Shown: positions 21,301-26,789 of the stretch, one piece after another | Position numbering within the stretch: position 1 is the first letter of the stretch | Layout of the letters: every line of letters begins with the position of its first letter | Assembly: GCF_000003815.2 (NCBI RefSeq) | Contig: NC_049982.1 | Span: 799,003-830,603, forward strand | Direction: 5' to 3' | From: Branchiostoma floridae | Lineage: Eukaryota; Chordata; Leptocardii; Amphioxiformes; Branchiostomatidae | DNA length: 31,601 nt | Program-made: the position numbers and the translations under genes | The notes under the pieces: generated by a model | Databases searched by the model: none | What the model saw: only the letters and a program-made list of their open reading frames with translations | Told to the model about the DNA's origin: nothing

Positions 21301-24300
21301 ATAGAGAAATGTTATAAATTTCAAGCATGTGAAAAATTCGTTGGGCAAATAAATGTTATATGTACTTGCCTTATAGGACAAGTAAATGTTAGAAAACTTG
21401 TTAAACCCTGAACGCTGTAATAGCCAATAAAAGTACTATGTATTAAACTGTTGTTTATGCAGAACAAGGACAGTGAGACGCCTCTGCACTTTGCTGCCCA
21501 GTACGGACACACTGCCGTCGTAAAGGTGCTGCTGGAGGTACGGACGCTTGTTTCTATGTTTCTTTGTTGTTGTTTCATTTATTGTCCTACACTCCGATGT
21601 CCTTCTTGACACTCTATCCTAGATTGTACATTGTACCACTACTTCAGTTGCCTGCAGTTCTGATGTGGTGGTGACTATAATCGTAGGTATACAGTGCCCG
21701 AAATACTTTTTTCAGCCAGGTTGTCTAAGTGGCAACTGAGTCAAAAGCCAGGTTGCACCATCAACATTTCAGGTTGCCCCACTTTCAAGCGGGAAGAGGC
21801 ACCTCTGTAAATATTGTACATACATGTAGCGTCTGTCCTCCCTGTCATGACCAGTGGAAGACTGCTATCTTCAGTGAGCTAAAACTGGATCGAGATCACC
21901 TTTTCTTTCTTTTCCCACAGCACCATGCTGACCCCACCATGAGAAACAAGCGTGAGGAGGCGCCGCTGGACCTGGCGTGTCTGTACGGCCGCCTGGACAC
22001 CGTAGAGCTGCTTCTGAGGAAGCACCCTACTCTGCTGGACCGACCGGGGGGCCAGTCCACCCCCCTGCACCTGGCCTCGCGAAACGGCCACAAACCCGTG
22101 GTGCAGGTGTTGCTGGAGGCTGGCATCGATGTCAACAAGACGGTAAATTTTGTTTCAATACACGTTCGTCATACAGACATCAAATCAGGAAGTAACAGCA
22201 GTAAATAAAAAGATTACCGGGAAATCCAAACACTGTAATGATATACAAAATGTAGCATTATTACTATGCTAACCATAGAACATTGTTAATGGACATACAA
22301 AATGATATACATTGTGTATGGTCAAGGTAAATTTGGGCCCTTTTTTTCCTGCAACCCTCTCTCATACGTTACTCTAAGCCATGGTGTTCAAACCATGTAT
22401 CTTCTAGGTGCAAAGTACTTATAACAATTTACCACAACACAGACTGAGAATTGCTTGGTCCTACATTTTTTTTTTACATTCTAACCATTATACAGTTGTA
22501 AAACAATGTCAATGGATATATGATCATAATGATCACGATGATCAAGGGAAATTTTGGCCCTTTTTTCTGCAACCCACACTCATGAGTAACACTAAGTCCT
22601 GATGTTTAATGCATAAATATTATACAAACAAACTGTTGTTTTCACAGACTGAGAATGGTTCTGCCCTGCACGAGGCTGCTCTGTGTGGGAAGGTGGACAT
22701 CGTCAGGCTGCTACTGGACTGTGGTAGGTGCCATTATAGTCATTTATGGTCATACATGTACATTACCAACTCAAGGGGTATTCTTTCCATACCCTTTACC
22801 AGTTGTATCATACCACCTCCCTTTCTTCTGTTCTGCATGGAGATTAACTATGACTTTTATTTACGGACGTATTCCCACAGGCGTGGATCCACTGATCCAG
22901 GACAAGTCGGGACAGACGGTTCTGGAGCTGCTCGCTGGGATCCCCAAAGCCTCCGAGATCACCAAACTGATCAAAGGTACCGTACCTCTGGGCTTTTCTT
23001 GAAGAAAGTGGTCAGAATTTTCCCGTTGAGTCATTAATGAGAAATACAGTGTAGCAGTAGACCCACAAATTGAGTTGTAAAAGTATTCGTTTGTTACTTT
23101 TTAAGGAAAAACTGTGATAGTTATCAGTCATAGTTTTTTGATACCTAGTGTACTCCACATATGGTGATTTCCTTTGTCTTCCAACTCTCTTCAAAGCCTC
23201 TGCACAAAGCATACAGTCACCATTTCTTGTAACTTTTCATCTGTTTCCATAATTTTTATGTAACATGTTCTCATCCTGCTTTTAGCTACTAGAAAAAGCG
23301 TGGGGCCGCGTAGCACAGTGGTAGTGTATTCGGCCCGTGACCAAGAGGTCACCGGTTCGAATCCGCCTGCCGTGTTGCCGGTCTTGTGCCCTTGGGAAAG
23401 GCACTTTACACGACTTTCCTCACTTTACTCAAGTGAAAAATGAGTCGCTCCTCGGATAGGACGTTAAATGGAGGTCCTGTGTATGGGGAGAGCCATACCC
23501 CATGCACGTTAAAGAACCCCCATACGTGCGATGGTGCGGTATGAGTGGATCAAAAACTTACAGTCTTGTGTACGTCTTACGTACCGTGCTTGCAGCCCTC
23601 AGCCTAATGAGGTTAAGCATGAATAAAGAAGAAGAAAGCTGCAAACTTACGTCTGTGTCTCTCATCACTCTATCTTTGTCTCTCCTCATCTCTACTCTGC
23701 TGCACAGAAGTCCCATCTAACAATAACGACCCACCGTCCAAACCTGGCCTGCGTAAGTCTGCTCTCTCCCATTCTACAGTCTAAAGCCTGTGCATGCAGT
23801 TAGCAGCTCAAAATACTCAGTGTTCTCACCAGGATTTGTTCACAGCACAGGGGCATCTTAGTGCAGCAAAGCCATGTGGTACGAGGGGCGTTCAATAAGT
23901 AATACCCGCAAGAACTCACACCAAAGGAGACTTTTGATAAAATGAAAGAAACTTACGGTAATGATACCCCATCATAAGCGTTTTACAAGGTCATATGATG
24001 GGGCATCATCACCATAAGTTTCTTTCTTTTCATCAAAAGTCTCCTTTGGTATGCATCCTTGCGCCGGATCACTGTGCGACACTCAACTGGCTCCATTTCA
24101 GGCCTGACTCAGTTCAAACACCTGTAAATCAGAAACCACAATTAGTTCAGAGCTGTTTTTTGCAACATAACCCATAGAGATATCAATCATTACACATGCA
24201 AAATTTCATCTAGGTCAGACAACTGGAAGTGGGTCAGTGGCATTACTTATTGAACGCCCCTCGTATGTGACTCAGGTGTGAGCATTGTAAGGGGTCTGGG

Positions 24301-26773
24301 GGAATTCTTCTCCTGAAAATGTTTTAATCTTAAACCTACAGAAACACTATTTCCTGCATTTTGAGGGCCAAATATAGGGAAATGTAGCTCTGTTACAAAA
24401 CTACAGAAAACTCCCCTTTGTTGGTTGAAACACAGAATAATGGCCCAAATCACAGCATAGGGGATTCAAATCACAGCATATGGGCACCCTATGCTGAAAA
24501 GGCCTGGCGAGAACACTCAGATACTTTTTTCAGCCAGGTTGCCCAGGCAGCAACCTGACTCAAAAGCCAGGTTGGGCCAGCAACATTTCAGGTTGCCCCA
24601 CTTTCAATAAGTTATTACTTTCTTCAAATCAGCAACTTGTCCATTATCTTTTACTTCTTCCAGTTACGTGTAACTACTTTTGTTTGATCTTTTCAAGAAA
24701 TGAATACAAAATCCAACATGACCACTTTTTGATGCTCCCTTAGGCCTTCTTCATCGATGACATTTTTTGGAAACGTCAAAACTGTTGCAAGCGTGCGAAA
24801 AAAAAAGTTTGAGAGTACATTTTGAAATCTAAGTGGTCAGGAAGGTTGAACACATGTCTGAACGCACATGTGACATACATGTACTATGGTACACTGAACA
24901 ATAGGTTCTTTCTTTATTTATGACTGACTTTGACTTCCTACGACATTTTTCGATTTTTTTTTTGGCATCCTACAACAGTTTTTGATTTTTTTGGGCATCC
25001 TACATTTTCTCATTTTACAGCAGCTGTAACCTGATATGTCTCCCCTAGATCACATGAACAAGCTGTGCCTACCAATCGGAAGCCTCGACTCCGCCCGCGA
25101 GCCCGTAACCGACAGCTCGCCGGAACACGTGCAGAGTCCGTACGACAACGTGCCGCAGCCCCTGCCCAGCCCCTACCACAATCCTGGAGACGACGACGAG
25201 GAAGACCACGATATTCCCGCGCCGCGACAGCGTACACTGTCATCTTCGGACGAAGAGAACTTGTATGACGAACCACCGCTAGAAGCCTACAGGGGCAGGG
25301 AAGACAAGGTAAAGGCATATCTTTTTTTTTTTTTTTTTTTTTGCACACCTTGGAGTAAACCGCCTTAGACACCAGGTTTGTACTAAACAGTACAAGCTGC
25401 ATATCTGCAGAGATTTATTTGATCCTCTATCGGAAGGACTCCTACCTTTTTTGAGTGTAGCGTGTTCTTAAATGGGCTCAAGCTGTCATCTTCTGATGAA
25501 GAGAACTTGTACGATGAACCACCGCTAGAAGCTTACAGGGGCAGGGAAGACAAGGTAAAGGCACATCTTTGTTTGTTTGTTTGTTTTGCATACCTTGGAG
25601 TAAACCGCCTTAAACACCAGGTTTGTACTGAACAGTACAAGCTGCATATCTGGAGAGATTTATTTGATCCTCTATCGGAAGGACCCCTACCTTTTTTGAT
25701 AAGTGCACGCAGTGTGTTCTTTAATGGGCTCAAGCTGTCATCTTCTGACGAAGAGAACTTGTACGACGAACCACCGCTAGAAGCTTACAGGGGCAGGGAA
25801 GACAAGGTAAAGGCATATCTTGCTTTGTTTCTTTGTTTGTTTTGCATACCTTGGAGTAAACCAACTTAAACACCAGCTTTGTACTAAACAGTACAAGCTG
25901 CATATCTGCAGAGATTTATTTGATCCTCTATCGGAAGGACTCCTACCTTTTTTGAGTGTAGCGTGTTCTTAAATGGGCTCAAGCTGTCATCTTCTGACGA
26001 AGAGAACTTGTATGACGAACCACCAATAGAAGCCTTCAGGGGCAGGGAAGACAAGGTAAAGGCACATCTTTGTTTGTTTGTTTGTTTGTTTTGCTACTGG
26101 TGTAGTAGTAAAAGAGAACTTGTATGATGAACCACCAATAGAAGCCTACAGGGGCAGGGAAGACAAGGTACAGGCACATCTTTCTAATGTTGATCTCCAA
26201 ATAGTTTCTCCTTTAAATAGCAATGTGGCTGCTCTACAGCTCGCCTTTTAAACGTTTTAAGCCACAGTGTACGCTGTCATCCCCTGACTTGTACCATGAA
26301 CCAGCAATAGAAACCTACACGGGCAGGGAAGACAAGGTACAGCTGCTGTAGCATAATTACTAAAAGTACCAAAAAATAAAAGTAGTCATCCTCAATCCTT
26401 CAGCTGCCGCATCTTTTAAGCTATCATCATCATCTTTTAAGCTGTAGTCAGTGGTAGATTTTTTTTCTTCTTCTACTGACGAGAACTTGGAGGATAAACT
26501 ATTGTCCTCTCTAGTTTCAACATCACTTTCTCTTTGTCCTCTCCATCAGGCCGAGGATCGCCACAGCCAGAGCTCTTCGGGTAGCGCCTACGAGCTTCTG
26601 TCGGAGGCTACGTCCGGGCAGCCGCGGCGCAGCCTCGTCTTCAAGTTCGACCAATCGCCGATCTCGGAGGCCGGAACGTCCACTCCGCTGAGCCCCACGG
26701 GTTACAGCCAGCCTCCAACGCCAGATCACCCTCCGCCGTCTGCCAACACTGCTGAGAACACCATCCACATGAG
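9226..26773 (+). CDS. ANKS1: ANKS1-type ankyrin repeat / SAM / PTB adaptor, N-terminal half (gene runs out of window)
   Basis: The exons at 9226-9341, 19257-19337, 20842-20998, 21463-21537, 21921-22142, 22648-22723, 22881-22976, 23708-23752, 25049-25308, optional tandem copies at 25483-26336, and 26550-26773 join in phase. The product starts [18 protein letters not shown], close to vertebrate ANKS1A/B, and has about seven ankyrin repeats with [46 protein letters not shown] and [20 protein letters not shown]. It reaches 376 codons at the end of exon 9 and at least 450 in the window. ANKS1 proteins (Odin, AIDA-1) are adaptors near receptor tyrosine kinases and synapses, with ankyrin repeats, two SAM domains and a PTB domain; SAM and PTB must lie downstream. 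The linker carries YDNV, YHNP and YDEP motifs typical of SH2-docking tyrosines. Not distinguishing the 1A and 1B paralogues fits a pre-duplication lineage. Confidence 0.93.
10415..10490. repeat. Interspersed repeat, copy of 30490-30578
   Basis: TAGAAAGCCTGATAAAAACG, then ACTAAAAAACGCCGGAGCC and CCTCTGCTTGGAGAGTA are found again near 30490-30578 with small differences. GGATGACATCTGC near 10223 and GCTGTCATCCATATAATG near 10528 may be the two inverted ends of one larger element. Confidence 0.5.
10540..10600. repeat. (AATG)n microsatellite
   Basis: About a dozen AATG units in tandem, starting directly after CATCCATAT. Confidence 0.9.
11215..11595 (+). mobile_element. SINE-like copy sharing a body with the SINE at 23301
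   Basis: CTCGGATAGGACGTTAAATGG followed by AGGTCC, GGGGAGAGCCATACCCC, GCAC.TTAAAGAACCC and GCGATGGTGCGGT matches the body of the 23301-23638 element. The tRNA-like head is not recognisable here. It ends with an AATAAC-type tail near 11580. Confidence 0.6.
12287..12639. mobile_element. hAT-type MITE with 8-bp target-site duplication
   Basis: Termini CAGGGCTCTAGCCAGC (12287-12302) and GCTGGCTAGAGCCCTG (12624-12639) are perfect inverted repeats. The flanks GTCTGTCA at 12279-12286 and 12640-12647 are an exact 8-bp duplication. CAG-start ends plus 8-bp duplications are the hAT signature. The 353-base interior, with inverted TTTTTCCGTCA motifs, has no transposase. Intact flanks suggest a fairly young insertion. 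Confidence 0.9.
12673..13034. mobile_element. TIR element, ~40-bp inverted ends
   Basis: TAAGGCCACACCAATTTAAT followed by TTGTTGGTTCTCGGATTTTT at the left is mirrored by GAAAACCAAGAGATTAAATT plus GGTGTGACCTAA at the right. The motif GCCACACCAATTTA also occurs at 17187. It is non-coding; part of the interior is homopolymer T. Confidence 0.7.
13413..13962. mobile_element. TIR element of about 550 bp
   Basis: GTCAAACCTGTCTATAGTGGCC at the left and GGCCACTAATACAGGCTTGAC at the right are inverted copies. Internal GTGGCCACT motifs repeat several times. A solitary end-like piece lies at 9661-9690 (CAGTCAAGCCTGTACTAGTG). Confidence 0.6.
14079..14429. mobile_element. hAT-like MITE with CAGGGCTTGAAATAC ends
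   Basis: CAGGGCTTGAAATAC at 14079 and GTATTTCAAGCCCTG ending 14429 are inverted termini (one mismatch), with further inward inverted similarity around TACCTGCACAGC. The flanks CAGGCAG and CAGGTAG are a near-match, an imperfect target duplication. It is non-coding. Confidence 0.68.
14888..15823. mobile_element. 936-bp TIR element with four internal ~195-bp tandem subrepeats
   Basis: Ends CAGTGGCGGCGGCA and TGCCGCCGCCTCTG are inverted with one mismatch, and TTTAG at 14883-14887 and 15824-15828 is a 5-bp duplication. Removing the element rejoins the host repeat. Inside, the motif GAAATGACGTTTCAG or a variant recurs near 15058, 15250, 15456 and 15646, each followed by an AAGATTTCAAA-like stretch and a C/G-rich CCTCCGGCGC-like stretch. 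G/C runs mark both ends. No transposase. The superfamily is unclear, because hAT normally duplicates 8 bp. Confidence 0.8.
15885..16045. repeat. 56-bp minisatellite, three copies
   Basis: CCGGTATAACCGCCCTTTGG starts copies at 15901, 15957 and 16013 (period 56), each with CTGTATCTGTATCCATATAG before it. A reverse-complement single copy lies at 19048-19111. The open frames on the minus strand here simply repeat the unit and are not genes. Confidence 0.88.
17131..17850 (+). repeat. Tandem duplication, unit ~415 bp
   Basis: TATTGGAGGGCTGG, ATTCATTACTGGAATACTGG and CACATTTGCACCTACGGC occur at about 17131 and again at about 17549. Both copies continue through CAATTTAGTTTGGTACTA, TTCGTGGCACC, GAACTGAACTGAACT and CAACAGGG. 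The second copy is shorter and diverged. Confidence 0.8.
18198..18410. mobile_element. Hairpin MITE, near-complete inverted repeat (213 bp)
   Basis: GTAACGCTAGTTCACCTTTA at 18198 is mirrored by TAAAGGTGACCTAGTGTTAC ending 18410. The pairing continues inward (GGGGTAACCT against AGGTTACCCT, GGTGGTCTCAAA against TTTGAAACCACC). Most of the element can fold on itself. Non-coding. Confidence 0.82.
18850..19018. mobile_element. Short TIR element (family X), copy 3
   Basis: TAGAAGCCGCTTAATTGCAC to GCAATTAACTGACTTCTTA, with the same interior as copy 1 at 3592. It sits between the two partial exon 2 copies. Confidence 0.7.
19048..19111 (-). repeat. Single copy of the 56-bp minisatellite unit
   Basis: GCTGGTGTGTTACGCCGAAG, then GGCGGTTATACCGGCTATAT and GATACAGATACAG are the reverse complement of the 15885-16045 unit. 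It abuts the nearer partial copy of ANKS1 exon 2. Confidence 0.8.
19257..19337 (+). CDS. ANKS1: ANKS1 exon 2 (phase 2-2), ankyrin
   Basis: Acceptor TTGTCCAG ending 19256, donor GACACAG|GTGACC at 19337/19338. In phase 2 it reads [20 protein letters not shown] and AALNGH, a canonical ankyrin TPLHxAAxxGH helix start, matching the corresponding family segment. Other frames give shorter or non-ankyrin readings. Confidence 0.92.
19340..20062. mobile_element. ~725-bp foldback element directly behind the exon 2 donor
   Basis: Paired inverted blocks step inward from both sides: GGCATGCGTCAACGCG with TTGATGCATGCC, GGACGCACTT near 19380 with AGTGCGTCC near 20020, ATTCTGATTGACCA near 19462 with TGGTCAGTCAGAAT near 19925, GGATACCTAAGAATGCA near 19546 with TGCATTCTGAGGTATCC near 19878, and TTGGACTCCCTAT near 19661 with ATAGGGAGTCCAAA at 19745. 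The centre is near 19710. The arms are imperfect but almost continuous. Non-coding. Confidence 0.82.
20333..20805 (+). mobile_element. MITE, copy B of the family at 1-356
   Basis: Left end TAAGGCCACAGCAAGGAAAT followed by TCTATGGATGACATC, right end GATGTCATCCATAAAATTTA followed by CTTGCTGTTGCCTA: inverted repeats of ~34 bases with few mismatches. The interior contains the shared block AACTAACAAGGCATCCATTC. Non-coding. Confidence 0.8.
20842..20998 (+). CDS. ANKS1: ANKS1 exon 3 (phase 2 in, 0 out), ankyrin
   Basis: Acceptor ATTCACAG ending 20841 and donor GAAAGG|GTAAGA at 20998/20999. After the split Arg it encodes [40 protein letters not shown] and [11 protein letters not shown]. The [12 protein letters not shown] and GPSHxxVNE motifs are hallmarks of ANKS1. 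Confidence 0.94.
21463..21537 (+). CDS. ANKS1: ANKS1 exon 4 (phase 0-0), ankyrin
   Basis: 75 bases between TTATGCAG and CTGGAG|GTACGG. It encodes [16 protein letters not shown] and TAVVKVLLE, one ankyrin helix pair, close to the family sequence AAQYGHTxVVKVLLE. Confidence 0.94.
21680..21790 (+). repeat. Interspersed repeat, copy of 24516-24610
   Basis: TACTTTTTTCAGCCAGGTTG, ACTCAAAAGCCAGGTTG and CAACATTTCAGGTTGCCCCA followed by CTTTCAA are shared with 24521-24608 in the same order and strand. Extent and class are unknown. Confidence 0.7.
21921..22142 (+). CDS. ANKS1: ANKS1 exon 5 (phase 0-0), two ankyrin repeats
   Basis: 222 bases after TTCCCACAG; donor AAGACG|GTAAAT at 22142/22143. It encodes [40 protein letters not shown] and [20 protein letters not shown] followed by [15 protein letters not shown] and PLDLAxLYGRL are family-specific. 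Opposite-strand open frames here are shadows. Confidence 0.95.
22240..22662 (+). repeat. Tandem duplication carrying the exon 6 acceptor and exon start
   Basis: TCAAGGTAAATTTGGGCCC, a T-run and CTGCAACCC...CTCATACGTTAC at 22320-22375 match TCAAGGGAAATTTTGGCCC, a T-run and CTGCAACCC...CTCATGAGTAAC at 22540-22590. Both end in an acceptor: CACAG|ACTGAGAAT at 22442 (decoy) and at 22647 (real), 205 bases apart. The decoy continues TGCTTGG and soon meets a stop in frame. Confidence 0.75.
22648..22723 (+). CDS. ANKS1: ANKS1 exon 6 (phase 0 in, 1 out), ankyrin
   Basis: Acceptor TTTTCACAG ending 22647, donor GACTGTG|GTAGGT at 22723/22724. It encodes [20 protein letters not shown] and LLLDC, matching the ANKS1 segment [20 protein letters not shown]. 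Confidence 0.94.
22881..22976 (+). CDS. ANKS1: ANKS1 exon 7 (phase 1-1), end of ankyrin domain
   Basis: Acceptor ATTCCCACAG, donor ATCAAAG|GTACCG at 22976/22977. It encodes [20 protein letters not shown] and [12 protein letters not shown], the last ankyrin loop and the helix closing the domain. It lines up with the family segment that ends in a Leu-Ile helix. Confidence 0.88.
23301..23638 (+). mobile_element. tRNA-derived SINE with intact A and B boxes
   Basis: TAGCACAGTGGTAGTG at 23311 (A box) and GGTTCGAATCC at 23354-23364 (perfect B box) form a tRNA-like head with an anticodon-arm-like ACCAAGAGGT. The body (GATAGGACGTTAAATGGAGG, GAGAGCCATACCCC, GTTAAAGAACCCC) matches 11294-11400. The tail is AATAAAGAAGAAGAAAG. 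The conserved GGACGTTAAA...TTAAAGAACCC core resembles the shared central domains seen in SINEs of several invertebrates; I cannot assign its name with certainty. Confidence 0.82.
23708..23752 (+). CDS. ANKS1: ANKS1 exon 8 (phase 1-1), short linker
   Basis: 45 bases between CTGCACAG and CCTGC|GTAAGT. It encodes [15 protein letters not shown]. It is low-complexity and cannot be checked by domain homology, but both splice sites are good and both phases agree with the flanking exons. Confidence 0.7.
23818..24519. mobile_element. TIR element carrying a nested mariner MITE
   Basis: CAGTGTTCTCACCAGG at 23819 and CCTGGCGAGAACACTC near 24503 are inverted ends with small mismatches. The mariner-type element at 23882-24263 lies inside, so this element is the older of the two. 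The remaining sequence is non-coding. Confidence 0.55.
23882..24263 (-). mobile_element. Mariner MITE with an internal inverted duplication, flanked by TA
   Basis: Ends CGAGGGGCGTTCAATAAGTA and TACTTATTGAACGCCCCTCG are perfect inverted repeats flanked by TA (23880-23881, 24264-24265). The right part is related to 5843-6420. ACCAAAGGAGACTTTTGATA near 23921 through TACCCCATCAT near 23975 is the inverted copy of GATGGGGCATCAT near 23996 through ATCAAAAGTCTCCTTTGGT near 24050, a ~57-bp fold. No coding region remains. Confidence 0.85.
25049..25308 (+). CDS. ANKS1: ANKS1 exon 9 (phase 1 in, 0 out), phosphotyrosine-motif linker
   Basis: Acceptor TCTCCCCTAG ending 25048; donor GACAAG|GTAAAG at 25308/25309. 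It encodes [40 protein letters not shown], an acidic [10 protein letters not shown] stretch and then the module [31 protein letters not shown] and PYHNP fit the YxN pattern recognised by GRB2-type SH2 domains; LYDEPP fits the YDEP pattern recognised by NCK-type SH2 domains. SSSDEE is an acidic, CK2-type serine site. The last 72 bases are the founder-like unit of the tandem array. Confidence 0.9.
25483..25554 (+). CDS. ANKS1: ANKS1 tandem exon copy 2 (phase 0-0)
   Basis: 72 bases between GGGCTCAAG and GACAAG|GTAAAG. Same 24 residues as the end of exon 9 ([16 protein letters not shown] core), with only silent changes. The acceptor AATGGGCTCAAG has a poor pyrimidine tract, so inclusion may be inefficient or regulated. 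Skipping or including keeps the frame. Confidence 0.68.
25735..25806 (+). CDS. ANKS1: ANKS1 tandem exon copy 3 (phase 0-0)
   Basis: Same 24 residues as copies 1 and 2, with silent differences. Acceptor GGGCTCAAG (AG at 25733-25734) and donor GACAAG|GTAAAG. The 180-base intron between copies 2 and 3 is a multiple of three and free of in-frame stops, so its retention would also keep the frame. Confidence 0.68.
25984..26055 (+). CDS. ANKS1: ANKS1 tandem exon copy 4 (phase 0-0)
   Basis: Encodes [18 protein letters not shown]: Leu to Ile and the second Tyr to Phe relative to copies 1-3; YDEP is kept. Splice sites are as in the other copies. Confidence 0.65.
26114..26167 (+). pseudogene. ANKS1: ANKS1 tandem exon copy 5, 5'-truncated
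   Basis: Begins at GAGAACTTGTATGATGAACC and keeps the rest ([18 protein letters not shown]) with donor GACAAG|GTACAG, but the serine part and the acceptor are replaced by a GTAGTA tract. No AG in the correct phase lies just upstream, so it is probably not spliced. Confidence 0.65.
26268..26336 (+). CDS. ANKS1: ANKS1 tandem exon copy 6, diverged (phase 0-0)
   Basis: 69 bases from acceptor AAGCCACAG (AG at 26266-26267) to donor GACAAG|GTACAG. It encodes [19 protein letters not shown] and REDK: three residues shorter, with YDEP changed to YHEP and the acidic serine cluster lost. No stops; its acceptor looks better than those of copies 2-4. It may be an older exon still in use, or a decaying copy. 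Confidence 0.5.
26550..26773 (+). CDS. ANKS1: ANKS1 exon following the array (phase 0 in, 2 out)
   Basis: Acceptor CTCTCCATCAG ending 26549; donor CACATGAG|GTAGTA at 26773/26774. It encodes [56 protein letters not shown] and [16 protein letters not shown] resembles the YELL motif in the ANKS1 linker. Ser/Pro-rich TPLSPT and PPTPDHPP look like proline-directed kinase sites. No later exon was recognised in the window. Confidence 0.88.
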
Positions 26774-26789
26774 GTAGTACAAGACTTGG

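Larger units (their letters stand above)
25237..26336 (+). repeat. ANKS1: Tandem array of the YDEP exon module (six recognisable copies)
   Basis: Copies: 25237-25308 (inside exon 9), 25483-25554, 25735-25806, 25984-26055, 26114-26167 (5' truncated) and 26268-26336 (diverged). Spacing of the first four is 246, 252 and 249. The intervening introns are also near-identical (GTAAAGGCA, TTTG tract, CTTGGAGTAAACC, GATCCTCTATCGGAAGGA, AATGGGCTCAAG). A more decayed piece may lie at 26467-26500 (TCTTCTTCTACTGACGAGAA). Confidence 0.93.

Noticed and set aside
23305-23376. Genuine tRNA gene
   Set aside because: Boxes A and B are good, but acceptor-stem pairing is not evident and a shared SINE body and tail follow.
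25243-25275. ENLY motif as a viral-protease-type cleavage site
   Set aside because: The residues after ENLY are DEP, not the required FQ; the resemblance is chance. YDEP as an SH2 motif explains it better.
25462-25869. 135-codon frame spanning two tandem copies as one exon
   Set aside because: The region between copies is a repeated intron with good GTAAAG donors; it is open only because of its length, and it fails between copies 1 and 2.
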